Assembly: GCF_014873945.1 (NCBI RefSeq)
Contig: NZ_JADBEC010000001.1
Span: forward strand, 2,337,501 to 2,401,500
From: Rhizobium viscosum
GTDB taxonomy: Bacteria; Pseudomonadota; Alphaproteobacteria; Rhizobiales; Rhizobiaceae
Reading direction: 5' to 3'
DNA length: 64,000 nt
Of this stretch, positions 46,537-54,884 are shown one piece after another. The translations under genes and the position numbers were made by a program. Every line of letters begins with the position of its first letter. The first letter of the stretch is position 1. The notes under the pieces are model-generated. The model had not been told where the DNA came from and searched no databases. It saw only the letters and a list, made by a program, of their open reading frames with translations.

Positions 46537-47358
46537 TCAGAGCGCCGACATCGGATGCGGCGAGCCGTCGTAAGCGCCCCAGATCGACTGGTCGAAGCAG
46601 ATGACGGAGCCGGTCATCAGGCCAGATTCTCCGGAGGAGAGATAGGCGCAGGCGCGCGCCACTTCCTCCGGATCGACCAGCCGGCCGAAGGGCTGGCTTG
46701 CGGCCGCCTTGGCGAGCCAGTCATCGTCGGCCCTGTGAAATTCCCTCTGGATGCGGTCTTCGCCCTCGGAGGCCATCCAGCCGATATTCAGGCCATTGAC
46801 GCGGATGCGGTTGCGCAGGAGCGCGTAGGCGGTGTTCTTGGTCAGCGTTTCCAAGGCACCCTTGGAGGCGCAATAGGCTGATATGAAAGGCTGGCCGGCC
46901 TTGGCGGACATGGAGCCGATATTGACGATGGTGCCCTCGATCTTTTCGCGACGCATGACCTTCACCACCTCCTGCATGAGGAAGAAGGGGGCGCGGACGT
47001 TGATGGCGAACATGGCGTCGAAGAGTTCGGGGCTGGTGTCGAGGATCGTGCCCCGGTCTGTGATGGCGGCGGCATTGACCAGCGCATCGACGCGGCCGAA
47101 GGTCTGATCGCAGACATGGACGACCTTCTGCGCATCCTCGACCTTGGCGAGATCGGCCTTGACGTAGACCACCTTCGCGCTGGTCCTGGACGAAATCTCC
47201 TCGGCCTTGGCCTTGCCTTTGGCCTCGTTGCGGCCGCAGATGACGATGCCCTTGGCGCCGCGTTCGGCGAAGAGGCGGGCGATGGTGGCGCCGAGGCCCT
47301 GTGTGCCGCCAGTGACGATGGCAATCTTGCCGTCGAGGCGGGCGTAATCCGTGCTCAT
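46537..47358 (-). CDS. short-chain dehydrogenase/reductase (SDR)
   Basis: The 273-residue enzyme has the cofactor motif TGGTQGLGATIA, the NAAAITD variant of the NNAG strand, and the catalytic Ser-Tyr-Lys in NIGSMSAKAGQPFISAYCASKGALE. The Arg after the first strand (CGRNEAK) suggests NADP(H), though this is not certain. It lies between dioxygenase and lactonase genes, so oxidation of a sugar or polyol to a lactone is a fair guess. GGAGGAAAA precedes the start. Confidence 0.9.
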   Translation of the reverse strand: MSTDYARLDGKIAIVTGGTQGLGATIARLFAERGAKGIVICGRNEAKGKAKAEEISSRTSAKVVYVKADLAKVEDAQKVVHVCDQTFGRVDALVNAAAITDRGTILDTSPELFDAMFAINVRAPFFLMQEVVKVMRREKIEGTIVNIGSMSAKAGQPFISAYCASKGALETLTKNTAYALLRNRIRVNGLNIGWMASEGEDRIQREFHRADDDWLAKAAASQPFGRLVDPEEVARACAYLSSGESGLMTGSVICFDQSIWGAYDGSPHPMSAL

Positions 47359-47440
47359 ATGTCTTTTCCTCCTGATGACATGCGAATGGCCCCTTACCGG
47401 CGGTAAGGGGCTCTGGGATGATGGCGTGGTGATGGCGGCG

Positions 47441-48628
47441 TCAGCTCAGCTTCCTGGCTGCCTGTTCGGCCAGGGCTTTGGTGAACGCCTCGTCGCTCCA
47501 GTTTTCCGAAAGCGCTTCATGCATAAGCTGCGCCTGGGTCTTCGGCGCAAGGCCGCCGAGGGGCGGGTCGCGGTCGAGATTGGTCGGGAAGGAATAGCCT
47601 TCCGCGCAGGAGGCCACCGCATTGGCGATCTCGCCGGCCGAAAGCTTCGCTTTCAGGGCCTTGAGGGCGGGGAAGAGTTTTGCGCTCATGCGCTCGCGAT
47701 CGACCGTTTCCATCGCCCGGCCGAAAGCCGAGGAGACCTGCAAGAGGTTCGCCACGCGCTTGATATCCTTCGAGCGGTTGGTGCCGGCGGCGTGGAAGAG
47801 AGCGGGATTGAAGAAGACGACATCACCCTTTTCCAGCGGCAGCTGGATATGGTTCTGCTCGAAATAATCCTTGAATTCCTGGCGCTTGAGGGCGAGGTAG
47901 CCCGGCTCGTAGGTCTGGCTGTGCGGCAGGAAAAGCGTCGGGCCGCTTTCAAGCGGCATGTTGCAATGGGCAACGGCGCCCTGCAGGGTCAGCACCGGCG
48001 AGAGGCGGTGCACATGGGCCGGGAATTGCTCAATCACCTTGGAGGACTGGAAGCCGAGGTGATAGTCGCGGTGAGCCGATTGCGCCGCACCGCCCGGGTT
48101 CACGCGGTTGACCTGCGCCGTCATCTGGTAGTGCGGGCCGAGCCATGCCTCGCTTGCCAGCGCCACGATGGCATTGCCGTAGTAGCGGGCGAAATTCTCG
48201 GGGTCGGCAAGGCAATGCTTTTCCAGCGAGTTCCAGATGCGGTCATTGGCGCCCGGCTTGGCGAAATGATCGCCGCCGCCGGTCGAGGTACGGTGCTGCT
48301 CCTCGATGATCTCGTCGAAGATCGCACTCGCCCGGTCGATGATGCCGGTATCCTCATAGGCGTGCTTGAAGACGACGACGCCGGGGCCGACGCCGAAGGC
48401 TTCGCAGATTTCGGCAAGAACGGCGCGACGGCCTTCCAGCGTCGAGGCCGCCTCGATCACTTTGCGGCTGTCATAGATCAGTACGTTCTTTTCGACGGCT
48501 GCGGCCGTCGGATAATCGGCCAGTACAGTGGTCTTTTCGGCAAGCGCGCGGAAATCGCTGAGGTCGCAGGCGTCTTCGGTCAGCCAGACACGGTCGGCGC
48601 GCAGTTTCTGCTGGTTGTCTGATTTCAT
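47441..48628 (-). CDS. phytanoyl-CoA dioxygenase (PhyH)-family Fe(II)/2-oxoglutarate oxygenase
   Basis: The 395-residue protein has the double-stranded beta-helix oxygenase core. The Fe(II) ligands are probably His and Asp of SAHRDYHLGF plus a distal His in FFNPALFHAAGTNRS, where the Arg would bind 2-oxoglutarate. It is longer than the human PhyH type and its substrate is unknown. Operon position with SDR and SMP-30 genes and a divergent LacI regulator suggests a carbohydrate or plant-metabolite substrate. Start 48628 follows GGAGGAGC. Confidence 0.83.
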   Translation of the reverse strand: MKSDNQQKLRADRVWLTEDACDLSDFRALAEKTTVLADYPTAAAVEKNVLIYDSRKVIEAASTLEGRRAVLAEICEAFGVGPGVVVFKHAYEDTGIIDRASAIFDEIIEEQHRTSTGGGDHFAKPGANDRIWNSLEKHCLADPENFARYYGNAIVALASEAWLGPHYQMTAQVNRVNPGGAAQSAHRDYHLGFQSSKVIEQFPAHVHRLSPVLTLQGAVAHCNMPLESGPTLFLPHSQTYEPGYLALKRQEFKDYFEQNHIQLPLEKGDVVFFNPALFHAAGTNRSKDIKRVANLLQVSSAFGRAMETVDRERMSAKLFPALKALKAKLSAGEIANAVASCAEGYSFPTNLDRDPPLGGLAPKTQAQLMHEALSENWSDEAFTKALAEQAARKLS

Positions 48629-48674
48629 CGGGTGCTCCTCCATGTCCGATGAAGAGACTATACGCCGACGGCGA

Positions 48675-48711
48675 TCCTGATGTAGATCAGGAATCCATCA
48701 AAAATCCATCA
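48675..48711. promoter_or_regulatory. palindrome and direct repeat in the dioxygenase/LacI divergent promoter
   Basis: TCCTGAT-GTAG-ATCAGGA (48675-48692) has perfect 7-bp arms. Immediately after it, AATCCATCA occurs twice, 11 bp apart (48692-48711). They lie in the only promoter space for both genes, so one of them is probably the LacI regulator's operator. Confidence 0.5.
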
Positions 48712-48735
48712 GAACACCAAGATGTAACGACGGCC

Positions 48736-49758
48736 ATGGCCCATCCCTTCCTCGTCAAGGATATCGCTTTCCAGGCCGGCCTCAGTACGGCGACCGTCGA
48801 CCGGGTGCTGAATGGCCGGCCCGGCGTGCGGCGGCAGACGGAGATGCGGGTAAAGGCAGCTATTGCCGAGTTGGAAAAGCAGGCGGGCGCCGACGTAGCC
48901 GGCCGCAAGCTTACGATCGATATCGTCATGGAGACGCCTGACAGGTTCAGCACGGCGGTGCGGGCTGCCTTCGAAACGGAGGTTGCGACTTTCCTGCCGA
49001 CGGTTTTCCGTTGCCGCTTCCATTTCGCGGAAGTGATGCGGGCGGCGGAACTGGTGCAGCTTCTCGACCGGATCCGGCTACGCGGCACGCATGGCATCGT
49101 GCTGAAGGCGCCTGATGTGCCTGAGATTGTCGCAGCCGTTGCAAGACTCGATGTTGCCGATATCCCTGTTGTCACCCTTGTCACCGACCTGCCGAATTCT
49201 GCGCGGTCAGCCTATGCCGGCGCTGACAACAGGGCGGCGGGGGAGACGGCGGCCTATCTCATCGGCCGGCTGCTCGGCGCTTCCGGCGGCAAGGCGCTGG
49301 TGACGCTCTCAAGCGGCCGGTTCAGGGGCGAGGAAGAGCGGGAGATCGGCTTTCGCCGGGTGATCCGCGCCCATTATCCCTTGATCGGCATCATCGAAGT
49401 CAGCGAGGGGCATGGCACCGATGCGGCGACGGGCACGCTCGTTGCCGCAGCCCTTGCCGATGATCCCTCGATCAACGCCGTCTATTCGGTCGGCGGCGGG
49501 AATCGCGCGGTGCTCGCCGCCTTCGAGGCTGCAGGCCGGCCTATCTCGGTCTTCGTGGCGCATGATCTCGATGCTGATAATCGCGTCTTGCTTGGGGAAC
49601 GGCGGATCGATTTCGTGCTGCATCACGATCTCAGAACCGATGCGCGTTCGGCTTTCCGCGCGATCATGGCCCGCGTAACCCCTGTCATCCGGACGGCGCC
49701 GGCGTCATTTTCAGCCGTCGAAATCGTTACGCCCTATAATATGCCGACGAGCCAATAG
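48736..49758 (+). CDS. LacI-family regulator of the dioxygenase-SDR-lactonase operon
   Basis: The 340-residue protein has a LacI-type DNA-binding domain (FLVKDIAFQAGLSTATVDRVLNGRPGVRRQTEMRV) and a sensor domain of the periplasmic-binding type (AAFEAAGRPISVFVAHDLDADNRVLL, DFVLHHDLRTDARSAFRAIM). The residues after the recognition helix, TVDRVLNGR, mark the subgroup with AsnGly in the hinge approach. ATG at 48736 opens the conserved domain but lacks a strong ribosome-binding site; an ATG at 48649 would overlap the promoter. It is divergent from the operon it presumably controls. Confidence 0.83.
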   Translation: MAHPFLVKDIAFQAGLSTATVDRVLNGRPGVRRQTEMRVKAAIAELEKQAGADVAGRKLTIDIVMETPDRFSTAVRAAFETEVATFLPTVFRCRFHFAEVMRAAELVQLLDRIRLRGTHGIVLKAPDVPEIVAAVARLDVADIPVVTLVTDLPNSARSAYAGADNRAAGETAAYLIGRLLGASGGKALVTLSSGRFRGEEEREIGFRRVIRAHYPLIGIIEVSEGHGTDAATGTLVAAALADDPSINAVYSVGGGNRAVLAAFEAAGRPISVFVAHDLDADNRVLLGERRIDFVLHHDLRTDARSAFRAIMARVTPVIRTAPASFSAVEIVTPYNMPTSQ

Positions 49759-49829
49759 TCTGTTCGGGTTGATTGTCTTTCCATCTGCGGCAGATTCACG
49801 CTACAGCTTGCGGACAGCGAGGAGAGCGC

Positions 49830-51047
49830 ATGGATCACAGCGACGTCGGCACAATCGCAGCATGGGTGACGGAACAGGGGCTGAACGGTGCGACCGAAGC
49901 TGAGTTGCTTGCCGGCTTCTGCGAAGCCTGCCGCAATGCCGGCATGCGGCTCGATCGCGCCATGGCGCTGATGGACACGCTTCACCCCGTGCATGAAGGC
50001 CGCGCCTTTCGCTGGGATAGTGTCGAGGATTTCGAGGGCGAATTCGAATATGGCCCTTCGAGCGAGGGTCAGGGGCTGGATACCTGGCGTCGGTCGGCCT
50101 TCTACCATCTCTGGACCAGCGGAGATCGAGAGGTGCGGCGCAGGATCGGCTTCGGTGATCCGACCGATTTCATCATGCTGGATCAGATCTATAAGCTCGG
50201 TCATACCGATTACGTCGCCATGGCGCATCGCTTTGCCGAGGCCGGCACGATCGGCGAGATGGATTGCTTCTTCTCGCATTTCTCGACCAAACATCCGGAA
50301 GGCTTTTCCGATCAGGATCTTGCGATCCTGCGCAAACTGGTGCCGGTGCTGGGGCTGGCAATCAAATGCGTGGCGCTCGCCCGTATCGCCCGCACGATCG
50401 CCGAGGTCTATCTCGGCGAGGATGCGGCGCGCCAGGTGATGGACGGCAAGATCTCGCGCGGCAAGACCGAGCGCATTTCGGCAGCCCTCTGGTTCTCCGA
50501 CCTTTTGAACTACACGAAGATCTCGGACAATTCTCCGCCGGAAGAGATCATTCCGCTGCTCAACGAATATAGCGAGGCCGTGATCACCGCGATCCATGAG
50601 GCCGGCGGCAACGTGCTGAAGCTGATCGGCGACGGGGTGCTTGCTATCTTCAAGGGCGAGGAGCCGGCAGAAAGCTGTTCTGCGGCACTGAAGGCAGAGC
50701 GCCTGCTTCGGCAGAAGCTTGCAGCACTCAACGCCGTACGCGAAGTGGACCGGCGGCCGACGACGGATGTCTATATCGGCCTGCATATCGGCGATGTCTT
50801 CTACGGCAATATCGGCAGCCAGGACCGCCTGGACTTCACGGTCATCGGCCCGGCCGTCAACGAGGTGAGCCGCATTGCCTCGATCTGCCGGTCGGTCGAT
50901 CTCAACGTGCTGATGTCGTCGGATTTCGAGGCGGCGATCCCCGAGTCGGAGCGCAATCTTCTCGCCTGTATCGGCCGCTATGCACTGCGTGGGGTCAAGC
51001 GCCCGCAGCTGCTCTATACGCTGGAAAGCGCGCGGTTGAACGGCTGA
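49830..51047 (+). CDS. class III adenylate/guanylate cyclase with N-terminal sensor-like domain, paralog 2
   Basis: The 405-residue soluble protein has an N-terminal domain of about 200 residues (LLAGFCEACRNAGMRLDRAMALMDTLHPVHEGRAF onward) with the same organisation as the cyclase at 28563. The catalytic domain follows. Metal aspartates are in WFSDLLNYTKIS and LKLIGDGVLAIF, and the LDFTVIGPAVNEVSRIA block holds the Asn and Arg of the transition state. The first motif departs from the usual FxDIxGFT, having Leu-Leu-Asn-Tyr. It is separated from the LacI gene by 71 bp with GAGGAGAG before the start. A large inverted repeat follows the stop. Confidence 0.88.
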   Translation: MDHSDVGTIAAWVTEQGLNGATEAELLAGFCEACRNAGMRLDRAMALMDTLHPVHEGRAFRWDSVEDFEGEFEYGPSSEGQGLDTWRRSAFYHLWTSGDREVRRRIGFGDPTDFIMLDQIYKLGHTDYVAMAHRFAEAGTIGEMDCFFSHFSTKHPEGFSDQDLAILRKLVPVLGLAIKCVALARIARTIAEVYLGEDAARQVMDGKISRGKTERISAALWFSDLLNYTKISDNSPPEEIIPLLNEYSEAVITAIHEAGGNVLKLIGDGVLAIFKGEEPAESCSAALKAERLLRQKLAALNAVREVDRRPTTDVYIGLHIGDVFYGNIGSQDRLDFTVIGPAVNEVSRIASICRSVDLNVLMSSDFEAAIPESERNLLACIGRYALRGVKRPQLLYTLESARLNG

Positions 51048-51070
51048 CCAGCAAGACCCATTCAGTTTCA

Positions 51071-51218
51071 GGGCCTGCATAGGGTGCAGGGGGTGCATAG
51101 GCAGTTTTCTACGCTTACTGGGAAATGTCAGATTCGTTGTGTGTCATATGGATGTCTGACATTTCTCCGCGTAGGTAATAAAAAAACTATGCAAGCCATG
51201 CATCCTATGCACTCTGCC
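51071..51218. repeat. 150-bp imperfect inverted repeat after the cyclase gene
   Basis: The sequence folds onto itself about a centre near 51144. The inner arms are GGAAATGTCAGA (51121-51132) and TCTGACATTTCT (51155-51166). Middle arms are CTACGC (51110-51115) and GCGTAG (51169-51174). Outer arms are rich in TGCATAGG/CCTATGCA-type words (51074-51103 against 51188-51218). No reading frame of note crosses it. It may be a MITE-like element, a strong bidirectional terminator or a structured RNA. Confidence 0.7.
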
Positions 51219-51324
51219 GATGATCCTGTTGGCCAGAGGTATGCCCAGCGGCTCGAATTCATTGCCTGAGCGATGGACTGATCCGTTTGAGCCAAGCAAT
51301 GTTCGCTGCTCGCCAGAATGGCTC

Positions 51325-51389
51325 TATCTTCTTGTTTTAACGCAATTCCGGACGTAAAATCGCTGCGCAGTTTTGCTTGGAATTGCTCC
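51325..51389. repeat. RIME-like palindromic intergenic repeat, copy B
   Basis: CTCTATCTTCTTGTTTTAACGC, then CAATTCCGGACG and CGCTGCGCAGTTTTGC parts, line up with the right two-thirds of copy A (5172-5236) at roughly four bases in five. The region lies between the cyclase/inverted repeat and the stop of the SDR gene. The first hairpin of copy A is missing. Together with 51071-51218 it accounts for most of the 340-bp gap 51048-51388. Confidence 0.7.
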
Positions 51390-52168
51390 TAGCGCAGTAA
51401 TCCTTGTCCGCCATCGATCCAGACGGGCGTGCCGGTAATATGCCGGGCACGCTCGGAGGCCAGGAAGAGGATCGTTTCGGCGACATCGTCGCTCGACCCC
51501 GCCTTGCCGCCGGTGATCGGGATTTCGCCTTCCGGCCAGATGACGGGTACTTCGGTTTCTTCGCGATGACGTGTGGTGGTGTTGGCGGCGATGCTGGTCT
51601 CGATTGCTCCGGGGCAGACGGCATTGACGCGGATGCCATGTTTGCCGAGTTCGAGCGCGAGTTGCTGGACCATTGCGACCTGACCGGCTTTGGTTGCGGT
51701 ATAGGCGGTGGCGCCCGGCGTGGTGAAGGTACGTGTGCCATTGATGGAGGAGACCACGACGATCGAGCCGCCGTTCATCTTCAGATAGGGCACGGTGAGA
51801 TGCAGGGTCATGTAAGTGCCGCGCAGGTTGACGGCCATGGTCCGATCCCATTCGTCGGGCTTGAGGTCATCGATCGGCGCCCAGACGCCATTGATACCGG
51901 CATTGGCGATGACGATGTCGATGCCGCCGAAAGTCTCGGTCATTTTTCCGATGGCGGTGCGCATCTGGGTTTCGTCACTGGTATCGGCGGTCAGCTCGAT
52001 CGACTGGCCGCCGGCGGCGATGATCTCCTTGCAGGTCTGTCGCACCTCGCTCTCGGTGCGGCTCAGCACCGCAACCTTTGCGCCTTCGGCCGCGAGCTTC
52101 AATGCGGTTGCCTTGCCGATGCCGGAGCCCGCGCCGGTCACCAATGCGGTCTTTCCCTGCAACTCCAT
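51389..52168 (-). CDS. short-chain dehydrogenase/reductase (SDR)
   Basis: The 259-residue classical SDR has TGAGSGIGKATALKLA, NAGINGV (NNAG variant), and the catalytic VVSSINGTRTFTTPGATAYTATKAG with Ser, Tyr and Lys. It ends in the family GTPVWIDGGQGLLR. The ALSRTESE segment after the second strand suggests NADP preference. AGGAGCGG precedes the start. It lies 77 bp downstream of the DoxX gene on the same strand. Sugar or hydroxy-acid oxidation linked to the galactonate gene upstream is possible but not shown. Confidence 0.9.
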   Translation of the reverse strand: MELQGKTALVTGAGSGIGKATALKLAAEGAKVAVLSRTESEVRQTCKEIIAAGGQSIELTADTSDETQMRTAIGKMTETFGGIDIVIANAGINGVWAPIDDLKPDEWDRTMAVNLRGTYMTLHLTVPYLKMNGGSIVVVSSINGTRTFTTPGATAYTATKAGQVAMVQQLALELGKHGIRVNAVCPGAIETSIAANTTTRHREETEVPVIWPEGEIPITGGKAGSSDDVAETILFLASERARHITGTPVWIDGGQGLLR

Positions 52169-52245
52169 GAGCCGCTCCTATTTGCGGTTGCCGGTAAGGC
52201 AATGATCAGGGCGGCTCTTGGTTCCGTACTTCGGGGCGATGGCGG

Positions 52246-52641
52246 CTATTTCAGAACGCTGTGACGCAGCGCCCATTTCTCCGGTCCGTGAACGGCGGCA
52301 AAGAGCAGGCCCGCCAGGAAACTGAAGTGATCGACGAAAAAGCCGAACTCGGCCTGGTTCTGCTGCCAGAGCGACGGACCATGGAAGGAAAAGGCGAGGA
52401 AGATCACGTAGATGCCGGCAAGCAGGCTGGCCTCGCTGAAGAAGGCGCCTGATATGAAGGCGAGCGCCAGCGCGGTCTCGAAGAAAGCAGCGATCCAGGT
52501 GAAGAATGTCGCCGCCGGAAAGCCGGCCGCGGTGATATAGGCTGCCGTCGCGCCGATGTCGGCGAATTTGAAGCCGGCCGCCATGAAGAAGATGAAGCTG
52601 AAGATGATGCGGGCAATAAGGATTGCGATTGCTCTGGACAT
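52246..52641 (-). CDS. DoxX-family membrane protein
   Basis: The 131-residue protein has four hydrophobic helices (about 3-23, 43-62, 66-86 and 100-120) and the DoxX patterns ARIIFSFIFFMAAGFKFAD and FFETALALAFISGAF. Family members are inner-membrane proteins linked to oxidoreductase complexes or thiol stress; the precise role is unknown. AGAGGAGA precedes ATG 52641. A palindrome in its promoter region and a terminator between it and dgoD show that it is its own transcription unit, perhaps with the SDR. Confidence 0.88.
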   Translation of the reverse strand: MSRAIAILIARIIFSFIFFMAAGFKFADIGATAAYITAAGFPAATFFTWIAAFFETALALAFISGAFFSEASLLAGIYVIFLAFSFHGPSLWQQNQAEFGFFVDHFSFLAGLLFAAVHGPEKWALRHSVLK

Positions 52642-52671
52642 GTGAAATCTCCTCTTTGAGTTTCCACTATG

Positions 52672-52688
52672 ACGGACAAGCTGTCCGT
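52672..52688. promoter_or_regulatory. operator-like palindrome before the DoxX gene
   Basis: ACGGACA-AGC-TGTCCGT has perfect 7-bp arms, 31 bp upstream of the DoxX start. The pattern is typical of TetR- or ArsR-like operators, and the regulator is not next to it. A further TCCGACAG just downstream overlaps part of the motif. Confidence 0.55.
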
Positions 52689-52705
52689 TATCCGACAGGG
52701 CGAAT

Positions 52706-52732
52706 GAAAAAGGGCCGCTTTTGCGGCCCTTT
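52706..52732 (-). terminator. intrinsic terminator after dgoD
   Basis: A perfect 10-bp stem AAAGGGCCGC/GCGGCCCTTT with loop AAAA (minus strand) is followed by a run of T residues. It lies 4 bp after the dgoD stop codon. Confidence 0.85.
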
Positions 52733-52735
52733 CGC

Positions 52736-53884
52736 TTACCATTCGGCGAAACTGCCGTCCTCGTGGCGCCAGATCGGGTTGCGCCAGCGGTGGCCTTCCT
52801 TGGCGCGCTCGATGACATAGGCTTCGTCCACTTCGACGCCGAGGCCGGGGCCTTGCGGGATGGAGACGAAACCGTCGGCATACTGGAAGACTTCCTTGTT
52901 GGAGATGTAATCCAGGATGTCGTTGCCCTTGTTGTAGTGGATGCCGAGGCTCTGTTCCTGAATGAAGGCATTGTAAGAGACGGCATCGACCTGCAGGCAG
53001 GCGGCAAGCGCGATCGGACCGAGCGGGCAATGCGGGGCGAGCGCCACGTCATAGGCTTCGGCCATGGCAGCGATCTTGCGGCATTCGGTGATGCCGCCGG
53101 CATGCGACAGATCCGGCTGAATGATATCGACATAGCCGTCGGAGAGAACCGACTTGAAGTCCCAGCGGGAAAAGAGGCGTTCGCCGAGCGCGATCGGTGT
53201 CGAGCAATGGTTGGCGATTTCCTTCAGGGTTTCGCGGTGTTCGGAGAGAACCGGCTCCTCGATGAACATCAGTTTGTAGGGTTCGAGTTCCTTGGCAAGA
53301 ACCTTTGCCATGGGTTTGTGGACGCGGCCGTGGAAATCGACACCGATACCGACATGCGGGCCGATCGCCTCGCGGATCGTGGCGATGGTTTCCACCGCCT
53401 TATCGATCTTCTCGTTGGTATCGACGATCTGCATTTCCTCGCAGCCGTTGAGCTTGATGGCCTTGAAGCCGCGGGCGACGACGTCCTTGGCATTGCGGGC
53501 GACGTCGGAGGGGCGGTCGCCGCCGATCCAGGAGTAGACCTTGATGCGGTCGCGCACCTGGCCGCCGAGCAGCGAATGGATCGGCTGGCCGAGCGCCTTG
53601 CCCTTGATGTCCCAGAGCGCCTGGTCGATGCCCGATATCGCCGACATATGGATGGCGCCGCCGCGATAGAAGCCGCCGCGATACATCACTGTCCAATGGT
53701 CTTCGATCAGGAAGGGATCCTTGCCAACAAGATAGTCGGCGAGTTCGTGGACGGCCGCCTCGACAGTCAGCGCCCGGCCTTCGACGACAGGTTCGCCCCA
53801 GCCGACAATACCCTCGTCGGTTTCGATCTTCAGAAACAACCAGCGCGGCGGGACGATATAGGTGGTCAGTTTGGTGATCTTCAT
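52736..53884 (-). CDS. dgoD: D-galactonate dehydratase
   Basis: The 382-residue enolase-superfamily enzyme dehydrates D-galactonate to 2-keto-3-deoxygalactonate. It follows E. coli DgoD almost residue for residue in the marks [56 protein letters not shown], and DFHGRVH with metal Asp. The same holds for [35 protein letters not shown] with the catalytic His, and the C-terminus [11 protein letters not shown]. The start at 53884 is set by homology; its ribosome-binding site is poor. A FadR-type regulator lies 70 bp upstream on the same strand, and a terminator follows. Kinase and aldolase partners are not in the window. Confidence 0.94.
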   Translation of the reverse strand: MKITKLTTYIVPPRWLFLKIETDEGIVGWGEPVVEGRALTVEAAVHELADYLVGKDPFLIEDHWTVMYRGGFYRGGAIHMSAISGIDQALWDIKGKALGQPIHSLLGGQVRDRIKVYSWIGGDRPSDVARNAKDVVARGFKAIKLNGCEEMQIVDTNEKIDKAVETIATIREAIGPHVGIGVDFHGRVHKPMAKVLAKELEPYKLMFIEEPVLSEHRETLKEIANHCSTPIALGERLFSRWDFKSVLSDGYVDIIQPDLSHAGGITECRKIAAMAEAYDVALAPHCPLGPIALAACLQVDAVSYNAFIQEQSLGIHYNKGNDILDYISNKEVFQYADGFVSIPQGPGLGVEVDEAYVIERAKEGHRWRNPIWRHEDGSFAEW

Positions 53885-53954
53885 GGAAATCGTGCTTTCG
53901 TTTCGCTTCGTGTTCCCATCAGCGGCCGAGCCGCCGATATTGTTCTGAGTTCGG

Positions 53955-54695
53955 TTATTTCGTCCGGCCGGCGGCGGTGAGGTCGCGTTTGGCGAGGTCG
54001 AGGATTCGGTTGACGCAATCGCGCGCGCCCGACGCATCCCGCAGGCGCAGTGCCTCGACCACCTTGCCATGCAGGGCAAGTGCCTCGCGGTGATCGGGCA
54101 TCGCGACATTCGAGGCATGGAGCGCAAATTTCAGGGCGGCATGGATGGCGCTGGAGAGGCGGTGGAAGACCTGGTTGTGGCTCGCCTTCAGAAGCACCGT
54201 ATGAAAGAGCAGATCAGCCTCGGTGAAGGCCTCGGAATCGTCGCTCGCCGATTGCATGCGCTGCCAGGCCTCTTCGAGATCGGCGATTTCCTGCGTGCTG
54301 GCGCGGCTTGCAGCATATTCGGCGGCAGCCGGCTCGATGGTGCGGCGGGCTTCGAGGATGCTGGCAAGCAGGTCGAAATCGCCGAGATGCGGTCCCATCC
54401 ATTCCAGCACATCCTGATCGAGGATGTTCCATTCGTCCTTGTCGCAGACGGTAGTGCCGATGCGCGGCCTGCCGCGCACCAGCCCCTTGGATTCCAGAAC
54501 CTTCAGGGATTCGCGGATGACGGTGCGGCTAACGCCATAGAGGTCGCAGAGATCGTTTTCGCGCGGCAGCAGCGTGCCGGCGGGATAGCGATTGGCGCAG
54601 ATATCGCCGGCGATCGCCGCCGTGACGTTACGGCGGACGCGCGGCCGGCGCTCGGGCGCCGAGGCTTTTTCATCGCGTCTCGGTGCTGATTGCAT
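53955..54695 (-). CDS. GntR/FadR-family regulator with FCD domain (DgoR-like)
   Basis: The 246-residue regulator has a winged helix-turn-helix ([43 protein letters not shown], about 41-83) and the all-helical FCD ligand domain ([37 protein letters not shown] with metal-binding Asp/His). It precedes dgoD on the same strand, as DgoR does in other genomes, so galactonate is the likely effector. Its promoter holds a long inverted repeat that suits autoregulation of the two-gene unit. GAGGAA precedes the start. Confidence 0.9.
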   Translation of the reverse strand: MQSAPRRDEKASAPERRPRVRRNVTAAIAGDICANRYPAGTLLPRENDLCDLYGVSRTVIRESLKVLESKGLVRGRPRIGTTVCDKDEWNILDQDVLEWMGPHLGDFDLLASILEARRTIEPAAAEYAASRASTQEIADLEEAWQRMQSASDDSEAFTEADLLFHTVLLKASHNQVFHRLSSAIHAALKFALHASNVAMPDHREALALHGKVVEALRLRDASGARDCVNRILDLAKRDLTAAGRTK

Positions 54696-54725
54696 CGGAA
54701 ATTCCTCGTGACCCGTCTTCTAAAG

Positions 54726-54764
54726 CAATCATCATACACAGGCAATCTTCTTGTATGATGATTG
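54726..54764. promoter_or_regulatory. 13-bp inverted repeat upstream of the dgo regulator
   Basis: CAATCATCATACA (54726-54738) and TGTATGATGATTG (54752-54764) are perfect arms around a 13-bp spacer. The arms contain TTGTATGAT-like words of FadR-subfamily operators. The site is 31 bp upstream of the regulator start, where it would block its promoter. Confidence 0.7.
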
Positions 54765-54884
54765 TCATTCAATCTGGTGTCGTCTTCCGCGGATAGAGGA
54801 CTATATTGCCGGTCGTAAGGGCAGAGTGTCCTTCGCGGTGGAGCGGCGCAACGCTTCGAAAATCAATCGAAACAGGAGGACGGC

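Noticed and set aside
52246..53133. A 295-codon minus-strand frame suggesting a fusion upstream of DoxX
   Set aside because: The upstream half is dgoD read in a wrong frame. DoxX has its own ATG and ribosome-binding site, and a terminator lies between.
52721..53980. A 419-codon plus-strand frame opposite dgoD
   Set aside because: dgoD matches its family end to end; the opposing frame is a shadow.
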